Shown here piece by piece: positions 20,566-31,871 of a DNA stretch of 64,000 nt; within the stretch, counting starts at the first letter, position 1; every line of letters begins with the position of its first letter. This stretch comes from Closterium sp. NIES-65 (lineage: Eukaryota; Streptophyta; Zygnematophyceae; Desmidiales; Closteriaceae): assembly GCA_948144175.1 (NCBI GenBank), contig CANXME010002091.1:248001-312000 (forward strand), written 5' to 3'. A program made the position numbers and the translations under genes. The notes beneath the pieces are model-generated. The model was not told the DNA's origin. It was given only the letters and a program-made list of their open reading frames with translations, and ran no database searches.

Positions 20566-22495
20566 AGATACAGGTTTGAGGTGCAGGTTTGAGGTGCAGG
20601 TATGAGGTGCAGGTATGAGGTGCAGGTTTGAGGTGCAGGTTTGAGGTGCAGTTTTGAGGTGCAGTTTTGAGGTGCAAATTTGAGGTGCAGGTTTGAGGTG
20701 CAGGTTTGAGGTGCAGGTTTGAAGTGCAGGTTTGAGGTGCAGGTTTGAGGTGCAGGTTTGAGGTGCAGGTTTGAGGTGCAGTTTTGAGGTGCAGGTTTGA
20801 GGTGCAGGTTTGAGGTGCAGGATTGAGGTGCAGGTTTGAAGTGCAGGTTTGAGGTGCAGGTTTGAGGTGCAGGTTTGAGGTGCAGGTTTGAGGTGCAGTT
20901 TTGAGGTGCAGATTTGAGGTGCAGATTTGAGGTGCAGGTATGAGGTGCAGGTTTGAGGTGCAGGTCTGAGGTGCAGTTTTGAGGTGCAGTTTTGAGGTGC
21001 AAATTTGAGGTGCAGGTTTGAGGTGCAGGTTTGAGGTGCAGGTTTGAAGTGCAGGTTTGAGGTGCAGGTTTGAGGTGCAGGTTTGAGGTGCAGGTTTGAG
21101 GTGCAGGTTTGAGGTGCAGGTTTGAGGTGCAGGTTTGAGGTGCAGGATTGAGGTGCAGGTTTGAGGTGCAGGTTTGAGGTGCAGGTTTGAGGTGCAGGTT
21201 GGAGGTTCAGGTTTGGGGTGCAGATTTAAGGTGCAGGTTTGAGGTGCAGGTTTGAGGTGCAGGTTTGAGGTGCAGGTTTGAGCAGGTTTGAGGTGCGGGT
21301 TTGAGATGCAGGTTTGAGGTGCAGGTTTGAGGTGCAGGTTTGAGGTGCAGTTTTGAGGTGCAGGTTTGAGGTGCAGGTTTGAGGTGCATTTTTGAGGTGC
21401 AGGTTTGAGGTGCATTTTTGAGGTGCAGGTTTGAGGTGCAGGTTTGAGGTGCAGGTTTGAGGTGCAGGTTTGAGGTGCAGGTTTGAGGTGCAGTTTTGAG
21501 GTGCAGATTTGAGGTGCAGATTTGAGGTGCAGGTATGAGGTGCAGGTTTGAGGTGCAGGTTTGAGGTGCAGTTTTGAGGTGCAGTTTTGAGGTGCAAATT
21601 TGAGGTGCAGGTTTGAGGTGCAGGTTTGAGGTGCAGGTTTGAGGTGCAGGTTTGAGGTGCAGGTTTGAGGTGCAGGTTGGAGGTGCAGGTTTGGGGTGCA
21701 GATTTAAGGTGCAGGCTTGAGGTGCAGGTTTGAGGTGCAGGTTTGAGGTGCAGGTTTGAGGAGCAGGTTTGAGGTGCGGGTTTGAGATGCAGGTTTGAGG
21801 TGCAGGTTTGAGGTGCAGGTTTGAGGTGCAGTTTTGAGGTGCAGGTTTGAGGTGCAGGTTTGAGGTCCAGGTTTGAGGTGCAGGTTTGAGGTGCAGTTTT
21901 GAGGTGCAGGTTTGAGGTGCAGGTTTGAGGTGCAGGTTCGAGGTGCAAATTTTGAGGTGCAGGTTTGAGGTGCAGGTTTGAGGTGCAGGTTTGAGGTGCA
22001 GGTTTGAGGTGCAGGTTTGGGGTGCAGATTTAAGGTGCAGGTTTGAGGTGCAGGTTTGAGGTGCAGGTTTCAGGTGCAGGTTTGAGGAGCAGGTTTGAGG
22101 TTCGGGTTTGAGGTGCAGGTTTGAGGTGCAGGTTTGAGGTGCAGGTTTGAGGTGCATTTTTTAGGTGCAGGTTTGAGGTGCAGGTTTGAGGTGCAGTTTT
22201 GAGGTGCAGGTTTGAGGTGCAGGTTTGAGGTGCAGGTTTGAGGTGCAGGTTTGAGGTGCAGGTTGGAGGTGCAGGTTTGGGGTGCAGATTTAAGGTGCAG
22301 GTTTGAGGTGCAGGTTTGAGGTGCAGGTTTCAGGTGCAGGTTTGAGGAGCAGGTTTGAGGTTCGGGTTTGAGGTGCAGGTTTGAGGTGCAGGTTTGAGGT
22401 GCAGGTTTGAGGTGCAGGTTTGAGGTGCATTTTTGAGGTGCAGGTTTGAGGTGCAGGTTTGAGGTGCAGTTTTGAGGTGCAGGTTTGAGGTGCCG
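20566..22495. repeat. 13-bp satellite array, about 148 copies
   Basis: Unit TTTGAGGTGCAGG with frequent single changes. A higher-order pattern is visible: a block with GTTGGAGGT, GGTTTGGGGTGCAGATTTAA and GGAGCAGG recurs near 21200, 21680, 22010 and 22260. Open minus-strand frames read a 13-residue HLKPAPQTCTSNL repeat and are artefacts. Confidence 0.95.
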
Positions 22496-23667
22496 CTTCA
22501 TCGAAGCGAGCTTCAATCGGAAAGCTTACCATTTTTTGTGGAACGCGAACGAGCAACTCCCAACGTTTTTCATCAGACCGAACCCAGTAGCTATACTGCA
22601 ACACTCTTAATCAACGGCCTGTCTCTTTGCCACCGCAAAGTACTCCTGTGGGTGCAGCAGGGCCATGGCTTGTCATGCACCTCACCCGTCTCATAGACAC
22701 AGCCATGCACCACACAACTTACCTTGTTCCCCTATCTCCCACCTCGCCTCCCAGCTGCCTTGCCCACACGGTGACATTCTGCAACGTACACCCGTGGCGT
22801 GGGTGCGTGCGCCAATACCACGGACTGCCAGTCTCACAGCCGTGCACACCACCTCTATCTCCCTTTGCTCGTCAACCAGCCACCTCGCCTCCCAGCTGCC
22901 TCGCCCACACAGTCACGCTTTGCTCCGAGCCATCAGCCTTGGCACCGTCCTCCACTGTGCCACCCGGAAAATTAGCGCCAAGAAGCGATGCCACAGCCTG
23001 GCGGGCGGCCCACACCGAGGGGAAGACGGCTGAGGCACCGCTTCTTGTGAATCCGTCGATGCAGCGACGCCACGGCCTGGCGGGCGGTCCGGCGCGACGG
23101 GAATACAATCGATAGACCGGGAGGGGTGCAGCCGTTAAGAGCCAAACCGGGTAGGAAGGGAGTGGAGGAGTGGTGCGGCAGGGAGAAGGGCGAGAAGAAG
23201 GGCTAGCAGAAGAGAAGGTGTGTGTGAAAGGCCGGGTTTGGTTTTAGGGGCACATTGACGGGAAGATGATGGACAGGGCAGGGGGAGTGCAGCAAGGTGC
23301 AGCATCTAGGGTGAATACTGCATGAATTACATCAATCAACTCTCACCTGGAGAACATCACTAAGGGTTGGTGACCTCCTCTGGCTTGGAGCATAAATAGC
23401 AGCTGGCAGGCAGTAAGATGTGTCGAATACAGATTGATGCCGTGAGGTTAAATCAAATCTTACCCCTCTCCTTGAGAGCATCTTCTGGAGCAGCGAAGGC
23501 AGTAGCAGCAGAGAGGACACACGCAACTGCTGCCGGGGATGAAAGCCCTCCGAAAACCACTGTGCGGGCTGGCCTGGAAAATGGGGGAAAGAGGAGGAGA
23601 GTGAAGGGGAGGAGAAGGTTGAAGATCTTTCTAGGGGAGAGGGGAGGGAGTAGATGAGAGCAGCAGT
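22496..23667. other. No gene recognised
   Basis: The segment lies between the 13-bp array and its inverted relic. A roughly 35-bp element (CCACCTCGCCTCCCAGCTGC) occurs twice, at about 22739 and 22882. No conserved protein is seen on either strand. Confidence 0.4.
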
Positions 23668-23738
23668 ATAGGAGAGGACCTCGAACCTGCACCTCACACG
23701 TGCACCTCATACCTACACCTCAAACCTGCACCTAAAAA
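23668..23738. repeat. Inverted relic of the 13-bp satellite
   Basis: Five copies of CTCAAACCTGCAC-type units, which are the reverse complement of the array at 20566-22495, so the 1.2 kb between them is flanked by inverted satellite. Confidence 0.75.
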
Positions 23739-23999
23739 AGGTGAACAGGTTCAGGAACACGTCTTAGTTTTGGTATTTGTACCAAAAGCAGCTAAGATGG
23801 AGAATGTATATGTATTGAATACTGTATCTACATTCACAAAGAAAGAAAAGGCAATTAAGCCATCTTACAGCACGATTGTGTTATAAATTTACTCATAATG
23901 AATGGGTAGGAAAAACACCACACATAGAGAAGCTACTCAGTAGTTGAGTTGACAAGAGTATGCAAAACTGAACGAAGTTTCTAGCTAGCTCCTCAAAAT

Positions 24000-24336
24000 T
24001 GTTGGGCTGAGGTGCCCTAGGATCTTTGTAGAGTTAAAGTTTGAGTAGGATGATGTAATAGCGGAAGCGTTAAATAAGAAAGCTTTGAACCACCTTGCGC
24101 TGGTATGTGAGGGCAAAGTAAGTTGATTAAAGCAGGCAAATACAAGGCTTTATATAAGAGTACAAGGAATACGAATAGATGTAATTAAACTACCTTGCTG
24201 TTGCGATTCGATACAGTGCGACTCGGGCAACTGCTCAATGTCGAGTCAGTTGTGTGTCCTTGCTGTCGCGCTGTATTGGTCAAGTCAAAGGTCGCTGACC
24301 TTTGACCTTCCCGTAACCTTCAGGCGGTTACCCTAA
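24000..24336 (-). repeat. 3' LTR of element 3, left part
   Basis: 337 bp matching 37061-37397, interrupted by element 2 after CCTAA. Confidence 0.95.
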
Positions 24337-24471
24337 TGTCAGATGATTATATTACTGATGCATATATTTAGGCTGTAGTGGGGTAGCCCATAGGGGGTAC
24401 AACCCAATTAGGGTTGGTACTTGTACTTGTTTCATTTCATTGTGCACCCATTCCTCGCCTCTATCTCAACA
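24337..24471 (+). repeat. 5' LTR of element 2
   Basis: 135 bp, TGTCAG...CAACA. GCATATATTTAGG inside it is a TATA-box candidate. Confidence 0.95.
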
Positions 24472-24483
24472 TGGTATCGAGCA
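24472..24483 (+). other. Primer-binding site of element 2
   Basis: TGGTATCGAGCA directly after the LTR, identical to element 1. Confidence 0.75.
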
Positions 24484-24502
24484 GGTTCCCTAGTGGGAAC
24501 TG
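24482..24502 (+). other. Hairpin beside the primer-binding site, element 2
   Basis: GTTCCC and GGGAAC around the loop TAGT. The stem is identical to element 1 while the loop differs. Confidence 0.6.
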
Positions 24503-24639
24503 TTCCTAGGGCCCACCTACTATTCCGTCCTGCCCGGAGCGCGCTCTGCCCTAGCCCGAGTCGCGCTGGGCCTTTTTTTTTGTTTGGCGGCCCGATCGCG
24601 TCGAGCCGCCTGCGATTTTTTTTGGCGCGCCACCTACGC

Positions 24640-25405
24640 GGCCTCGTCGCGCCGCCCCTAGACGGCCGCGCCGCGTCGCGCGTGCCGCCCTCCAGTCGCG
24701 CGCCGCCCCCTCTGACCCCCGCGACGCCGGCGCCGTCTCTGACGGCCCCGCGATCGCCTGCGACGGCCCCGCCGTCCCCTCTGCCGGCCCCGCCACTGCA
24801 CTTGACGGCCCCGCCGTCCCCTCTGCCGGCCCCGCCGCTGCACCCGACGGCCCCGCTGTCCCCTCTGCCGCCCCCGCCGCTGCTTCAGACGGCCCCGCCG
24901 CTGCACCTGACGGCCCCGCCGTCCCCTCTAACGGCCCCGCCGCTGCACCTGACGGCCCCGCCGTCCCCTCTGACGGCCCCGCCACTGCACCTACCGGCCC
25001 CGCCGCTACCCCTGACGGCCCCGCTGCTGCACCTGCCGGCCCCGCCGCCTCATCTGCAGGCCCCGCTGTCTCACCTGCCGGCTCCGCTGCTGTACCTGAC
25101 GGCCCCGCCGCTTCACCTACCGGCCCCGCCACTACCCCTGACGGCCCCGCAGCTGCATCTCCCGGCCCCGCCGCCCCAGCAACTGCGCCGCCCCAGCAGC
25201 CGAGCCGCCCCAGCAACCGAGCCGCCCCAGCAGCCGAGCCGCCCCAGCAGCCGAGCCGCCCCAGCAGCCGAGCAGCCCGAGCCGCCCGAGCCGCCGAGCC
25301 GCCCGAGCCGCCCAGCAGCCGAGCCGCCGAGCCGCCCGAGCCGCCCGAGCCGCCCGAGCCGCCCGAGCCGCCCGAGCCGCCCGAGCCGCCTGCACTGCCC
25401 TGTCT
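24640..25405 (+). repeat. GC-rich leader arrays of element 2
   Basis: Units of GACGGCCCCGCCGTCCCCTC and then AGCCGCCCG fill the leader between the primer site and gag. A proline-rich frame (24421-25410) is open through it but shows no family features, so I do not call it a gene. Confidence 0.8.
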
Positions 25406-25454
25406 GGTGAGCACTGAGCTTTACTCTGCGCACTGCCCTCACCCTACTGCTGTC

Positions 25455-28400
25455 ATGGCTACCCCCAATGTCCTCACCTTCGACGCTGAGGGCAGAGCCA
25501 TCGACTTTGACGTGTGGGTAGACGACCTGCTGCTTTTCCTACAGTGCGACAGAGCTGACGGCCTGTCTCTCTTTGATCTCACTTCTGGTGCCTCTCCCGC
25601 CCCTGCTGCTACTGAGGATGCCACTGTTCGCTCAGTGTGGGCCATACGCGATGCTGCTGCACGTCTTGCTGTGCGTCGCCACCTCCCTCCCTCTGAGCGT
25701 GCACACTTTGGGTCGTACAAGAGTGCTCAGACCTTGTACGACGCCGTTATTGCACGCTACTCCACCCCTGCCACTGCTGCACTGAGCCACCTCATGCTAC
25801 CGTACCTCTTTCCCGACCTTGCTTCTTTTGCCACAGTCGCCGACCTCATTACCCACCTGCGCACTAGTGACGCTCGCTTCCGCGCTGCGCTTCCTGCTGA
25901 GTTCTGCGCCAAGAACCCCCCCCCCCCCCAGTACTTCACTCTCTACTACATTGTCACCCGCCTCCCTGACTCCCTTCGCGGAGTCAGGGACGACTTACTC
26001 TCAGTCTGCCCCACCACTCTCACTGTTGAACTCCTCGAGAAGTCCCTCCTAGCAGCCGAGAAGAGCATTCTCGCTGTAGGGGCCTCCCGTGGTGACCCGC
26101 GCACCCCCATCTTTGAGGGGTGTTCCCCCTCCCCCCTCCTGCCCTCTGTCGCCTCTGCTGCTACGGCCGACCTAGTTGGTTTTGAGTCGGTCGGTGCGGC
26201 GTCTGCCCCCAGTGGGAGACGTTGCTCTGGCAAGGGCAAAGGGGGCAGGAGCGGTGGTGGAGGCGGCGGGGGCGGTGGAGGCGGCGGTGGAGGCAGCGGA
26301 GGAGGTGGGGGTGGTAGCGGGAGTGGTGGCGGGAGTGGAGGTGTCAGCGGCGGCAGTGGAGGCGGGGGTGGCAGCGGAGGTGGTGGCGGCGGCGGCGGAG
26401 GAGGCGGCGGAGGAGGTCGTGGCTCGTCGCAGAGGAGTGGCTCCGGTGGCGGTCAGCGCCAGCAGCAGCGGCAGCAGCGTGGTCAGGAGACCCTCTCCCC
26501 GCAGCAGCTCCGTGAGTGGTACGCTGCACGTCAGAGGGGTGGGGGTACTGGTCCGTGCACCTACGTCCTGCGCACTGGCGACCGTGCGGGTGAGCCGTGT
26601 GGTGGTTCACACTCCGCCCTGCGCTGCTTCGGCTGCCTGACTGACGCTTGGCGCCGCCAGTTTCCTGACGCCTCTGAGATCCCTCGCTGGGACCAGCTGT
26701 CTAGGGCAGGAGTAGCTATCTTTGATCTTAACTTTGATGCTATTCTTCCTGCCATGTATGCTGTGACTATTAGTGAGGAGGGTGACTGTTACCGGTGTTT
26801 CCCGCCCGACCCGGGCATTGGTACTGCGGCTCTAGGTGCTGTTGAGGCTGCTGCTCCAGGTGCTGGTGAGGGTGTCGCTGTAGGTGCCAGTGAGTCTGTG
26901 TCCTCAGGTGCTGGTGAGTCTGCTCTCTCAGGTACTGCGTCGGCTCCGCCCTCTCTCACCTTCACTCTTGACTCAGGGGCGTCTCGCTCCTTCTTTCGAG
27001 ACCGCACCACACTCACGCCGCTTAGTCGGCCAGTGGCGGTCTCCCTGGCGGACCCCTCTGGGGGTCCTGTTCTGGCTCGCTACTCCACTGTCCTGCCGTG
27101 CCCTGCGGTCCCGTCTGGCGCCCTGTCCGGTCTCTACCTCCCCTCGTTCTCTACGAACCTAGTGGCGGGTGCTGACCTACAGGATGCAGGGGTCGACCAG
27201 TTCACCCCTGCACGCCGACGGGACACCCACTGCACGGACGCGGACACGGGTCGACACTTGACCACGTTCACACGTGGGCCGGGGTCGAGCCTGTACACAC
27301 TCACTGTTCCGTCTCCTCCTCCTGCGTCTGGTCAGGTAGCTGCGTCGGGTCAGGTGTTTGCTGCAGCGTCCAGGTCTGGTCCTGAGTCTGCCCCCTGCTC
27401 GTGTCGCCTCCTGTCCCACGAGACCCTCCTGTGGCACCACAGGATGGGTCACCCCTCCCTGCCTCGTCTCCGGGGCATGGCCTCTCGCCTTCTTGTCTCT
27501 GGCCTTCCCCGGTCCCTCCCTCCCCTTCCTCCGAGGCCTGGCCCTCCCTGTGTCCCCTGTGTCGAGGGTCGCCTACGGGCTACCCATCACTCCTCCCCGT
27601 TTCCTCCGACGGAGGCCCCGATGCAGACGCTTCACATGGACGTGTGGGGCCCAGCCCGCGTCCGTGGGCAGGGTCACGAGCGCTACTTCCTGCTGGTGGT
27701 TGACGACTACTCGCGTTACACCACAGTCTTCCCCTTGCGCAGCAAGGGTGAGGTCACTGAGGTGTTGATCGACTGGATCCGCGCAGCCCGTCTCCAGCTC
27801 AGGCGGAGCTTCGGCTCGGACTTTCCTGTTTTGCGTCTGCACTCGGACAGAGGCGGAGAGTTCTCCTCTAGCCTTCTGCGAGCCTACTGTCGGGCACGAG
27901 GCATCCGCCAGACCTTCACGCTTCCGGACTCTCCACAGCAGAATGGGATTGCTGAGCGCCGCATCGGCATTGTCATGGACGTCGCCCGTACGTCCATGGT
28001 GCATGCGGCTGCCCCCCATTTTCTGTGGCCGTTTGCGGTTCGGTACGCCGCGCATCAGATCAACCTTCAGCCCAGGGTCTCCAGACCGGAGACCTCCCCA
28101 GCTTTGCTGTGGACGGGGAAGGTTGGCGATGCGTCGGCGTTCCGTGTCTGGGGATCTCGGGCGTTTGTCCGCGACTTGTCTGCGGACAAGCTGTCCCCTC
28201 GTGCTGCTCCTTGCGTCTTCCTGGGTTTTCCCCCTGACGCACCTGGGTGGCAGTTTTACCACCCCACCTCTCGTCGTGTTCTGTCCTCCCAGGACGTCAC
28301 GTTCGACGAGTCGGTTCCCTTCTACCGGCTCTTCCCCTACCGCACTCTGTCCCTCCCCCCCCCGCCCCTCTTCCTGGTCCCAGGTCCCCCCCCGGTAGAC

Positions 28401-31400
28401 CCCCTCCCCCCTCAGGGTCCTGCCCCTTCTGGTGTGTCTCAGGTAGACGCGGTCGAGCCTGTCGAGGTCACTGGTGACTCTGGTGCTGTTGCGGGTGCGG
28501 AGCCTCGGGGTGCTGAGACTGGGGGTGCTGAGACTGGGGGTGCTGCGCCTGGGGGTGCTGAGACTGGGGGTGCTGTGCCTGGGGGTGCTGAGCCTGGGGG
28601 TGCTGAGCCTGGGGGTGCTGTGCCTGGGGGTGCTGAGCCTGGGGGTGCTGAGCCTGGGGGTGCTGAGCCTGGGGGTGCTGTGCGTGGGGGTGCTGAGCCT
28701 GGGGGTACTGCGTCTGGGAGTGCTGCGCCTGCTGCTTCTGTTCCTGGTGGTTCTCCACACCGTTCTTCGCGCCGCGAGCCGCTCTCTCCTCTGGAGCTGC
28801 GTGAGTGGTTTGCCCGGCGCTGGAGGCGAGCTGCTGGAGCTGGGGGTACTACGGGTGCTGGAGGTTCCGTTGCTGCCGAGGGAGCTGGTACCACGAGAAC
28901 CGAAGGTGCTCGTACTGAGGGTACTGGAGCTGCCAGGCCCGGGGGTGCCTCTGGAGCTGGAGCTGCTGCGGGTGCTGGCGCTGAGGCTACGACTATCGGT
29001 CCTACTGCGGGTACTTCTGCAGCTGCTGGTGGTGCTGGAGTTGGAGCTGCTACTGGTGCTGGTGCTGCCTCTGGAGGTGTTGGTGCTGTCCCTGCTGTCT
29101 TTGGCGGTGCTGCGCGGCCTCGGCCAAACTTCGTTCCGCTCCTTCAGCAGGTTCTTGGTCTCCCGCATTCCACTGGTCCTTCTCCTCCTGTAGAGTGTCC
29201 GCAGCCTGTCCCGTCACAGTCACAGTTACAGCCCGCCTCTCCCCTGGCTTCTCCTTCTCCCTACGCTGGTCCTACTGGAGGTCTTGCTGAGCGTCGTGAG
29301 CCTGCGTCCCGCCCTGCGTCGCCAGTCTGAGCTGCTCGCCCTAGTGGTCGCGGTTCGCGTCAGCATCCTCCTCCTGTCCCTGGCACACACCAGATGTCTC
29401 TGCGTCCGTCCACTGCTCCTCTACGTGCCCCTTTGCCTTCTCCTCCTCAGTCTTCTCTTCCTACACTTGCCGACCCGAAGTCGGACTCTCGCCGTGCTGC
29501 CAGTCCTACTGTCACGCGTCTTCTTGCTTCTCTTGTCACTGACCCTTCCTTTGAGTCCGCTGCTGCGTCTGCCCTAGTTGCTGAGCTGGTCGACTTTGCT
29601 GCTGCGTGTCGTCTGGACTACGCTGCCAGTCTTGTTGCTGAGTCTGCTGAGTCTGCTGAGTCTGCGTCTGCTGCGTCTGCGTCTGCCTGTCCTCCGTCCG
29701 TCGGGGGTGACTGTGCTCTTGGCACGGACGTCCTTGAGGACAGGCAGGAGGAGTTCCAGTGCTTTGCCGCCGCTTTGCCCCATCTCGTGTCCATGCTTGT
29801 TGCCCTTGAGGGAGACCCGGATGCTCTAGACATCCCGACCCCACACTCTTACGCAGAGGCGATGGCCGGTCCCTACTCCTCTCAGTGGCAGTCAGCCATG
29901 GACGCAGAGATGGCTTCCTGGAAGTCCACAGGCACCTACGTTGACGCTGTTCCCCCTCCTGGGGCGAACATTGTCAGTGGCATGTGGATCTTCAGGGTGA
30001 AGCGGCCGCCGGGTTCTCCGCCTGTCTTCAAGGCGCGCTACGTGGCTCGTGGCTTCAGTCAGCGACAGGGAGTTGACTTCTTCTAGACCTTCTCCCCGAC
30101 CCCGAAGATGACCACTCTTCGGGTTCTACTGCACGTCGCTGCTCAGCGTGACTACGAGCTACACTCTCTTGACTTCAGCACTGCTTTCCTGCAGGGCCGC
30201 CTGCACGAGGAGATCTGGCTGCGCCGCCCTCCTGGCTTCACTGGGTCGTTCCCTCCTGGTACCCAGTGGAGCCTCCGGCGGCCAGTCTACGGTCTTCGCC
30301 AGGCGCCGCGTGAGTGGCACGACACACTGAGGACTACACTTGCGGCTCTTGGGTTTGCTCCTTCTACTGCTGACCCGTCGCTGTTTCTGCGCACCGACAC
30401 CTCGCTGCCGCCGTTCTACATCCTCGTGTACGTCGACGACTTGGTCTTTGCCACTGCGGACACTGCCGCACTCGCCCACGTGAAGTCCGAGCTGCAGAAG
30501 AGACACACGTGCACAGACCTGGGTGAGCTGACAAGCTATCTTGGCTTGCGGATCACCCGGGACAGAGCACGCCGCACCATTACCCTGACTCAGTCACACA
30601 TGGTGTAGCAGGTCCTTCAGCGCTTTGGCTTCACGTACTCCTCGCCTCAGTCCACTCCTCTGCCTACGGGACACTCGCTCTCAGCTCTGCCTTCGGATGA
30701 GTCCGTAGAGTCGAGTGGTCCATATCCAGAGCTTGTGGGCTGCCTCATGTACCTGATGACTTGCACTCGACCTGACCTCGCATACCCTCTCAGCATCTTA
30801 GCACGCTATGTTGCTCCCGGCCGTCACCGGAAGGAGCACATGGATGCAGCTAAGAGGGTGTTGCGCTACTTGTGCAGTACGTTGGGCATGGGGCTATTGC
30901 TTGGAGGGCGTGAGCGGCCTGTGCTCACTGGGCACTCAGACGCTTCTTGGGCTGACGACCAGGCTACTCAGAGGTCGTCTCAGGGTTACACCTTCAGTCT
31001 TGGCTCTGGCTCTGTCTCTTGGCGCTCTACTCGCTCTTCTTCGGTTCTCAGCTCCAGCTGTGAAGCTGAGATCTACGCCACGGCCATGGCTGCCCAGGAG
31101 CTTCGCTGGCTCACCTACCTGCTGACTGACCTTGGAGAGCGGCCTCGTTCTCCTCCAGTGCTGTACGTCGACAACAAGGCAACCATTGCCTTGTGTGAGG
31201 AGCACAGACTGGAGCACAGGACGAAGCACATTGCTCTGCGCTACTTCCTTGCTCGAGAGCTGCAGCAGCGTGGTCAGCTTCGCCTGCGTTTCGTGGCCAC
31301 TGAGGCCAACACTGCTGATGTGTTCACCAAGGCACTTCCGCCTCGTGACCATCAGCGCTTTTGCACTCTGCTAGGCCTTGTGCCCACTGGGCCTCACTTG

Positions 31401-31412
31401 CTTACCTCTTGA
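25455..31412 (+). pseudogene. Copia gag-pol of element 2, one frame with three stops
   Basis: From ATG 25455 to the stop at 31410-31412 the frame never changes (1,985 codons), but TGA 29328-29330, TAG 30084-30086 and TAG 30606-30608 interrupt it. Domains: gag with a polyglycine stretch (about 26250-26420) and an unusual cysteine cluster after it in place of a CCHC knuckle; protease DSGASRSFF near 26970; integrase zinc region HHRMGHPSLPRL near 27440; integrase core MDVWGPAR...VVDDYSR...HSDRGGEFSS near 27630-27870; reverse transcriptase YVDDLVFA near 30430; RNase H ASWADDQAT, EAEIYA, VDNKA. A 15-bp GGTGCTGAGCCTGGG-type repeat expands the integrase-RT linker at 28490-28740. Element 1 has CAG at both TAG sites. 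Confidence 0.93.
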
Positions 31413-31632
31413 CCTTGCTTGTACTGCTGCATATATATATCCTTGCTCTTGCTTGTTTAGCACTGTTATGTATATATGCTCTGCTGCATGTGAACTGGCC
31501 TTGTGGCCTTGACCTTGTGCTCGGAATTTGTGTGGTATCCTTGAGATCCACCCTGAGCTTGCTTTGCTTTGCTTTGCTTTGCTTGACTGGTCTTGTGACC
31601 CCTTGCTCTCCCCCACTTTGCCTATGGGGGTG

Positions 31633-31767
31633 TGTCAGATGATTATATTACTGATGCATATATTTAGGCTGTAGTGGGGTAGCCCATAGGGGGTACAACC
31701 CAATTAGGGTTGGTACTTGTACTTGTTTCATTTCATAGTGCACCCATTCCTCGCCTCTATCTCAACA
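31633..31767 (+). repeat. 3' LTR of element 2
   Basis: Identical to 24337-24471 except for T/A in CATTGTG versus CATAGTG. Confidence 0.95.
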
Positions 31768-31772
31768 CCTAA

Positions 31773-31871
31773 CCTCCGAGGATTGACTTGCGATGCTTCG
31801 ATTTGGACTTCTTCGCTTTGTGTCCTGAGTTTCGACACAACAGAGGCGTTTAAGACTTATTGTTCCCAACA
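31773..31871 (-). repeat. 3' LTR of element 3, right part
   Basis: 99 bp matching the end of the intact LTR (37398-37496), with one difference. Confidence 0.95.

Larger units (their letters stand above)
24337..31767 (+). mobile_element. Copia LTR retrotransposon, element 2 (7.4 kb), nested
   Basis: 135-bp LTRs (24337-24471 and 31633-31767) with one difference, and the target duplication CCTAA at 24332-24336 and 31768-31772. It is inserted in the 3' LTR of element 3. The primer-binding site is at 24472-24483, and the purine tract TATGGGGGTG precedes the 3' LTR. The body is a single frame from 25455 to 31412 interrupted by three stop codons. It belongs to the same family as element 1, with gag start MATPNVLTFDAEG versus MATPSVLAFDAEG, the same primer site and the same hairpin. 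Confidence 0.96.

Noticed and set aside
20537..22604. Cys/Pro-rich repeat proteins on the minus strand of the 13-bp satellite.
   Set aside because: They are translations of the satellite with no unique sequence or plausible start.
24421..25410. An extra proline-rich gene upstream of gag in element 2.
   Set aside because: It is the GC-rich leader array, starts inside the LTR and has no counterpart of similar sequence in element 1.
7723..30608. Reassigned genetic code with TAG read as glutamine, because many TAGs sit at Gln positions.
   Set aside because: eIF3d, DGAT2-like and RETICULATA-related exons contain no internal TAG, two of them end with TAG, and the elements also have TGA and TAA lesions. 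C-to-T decay explains the pattern better.
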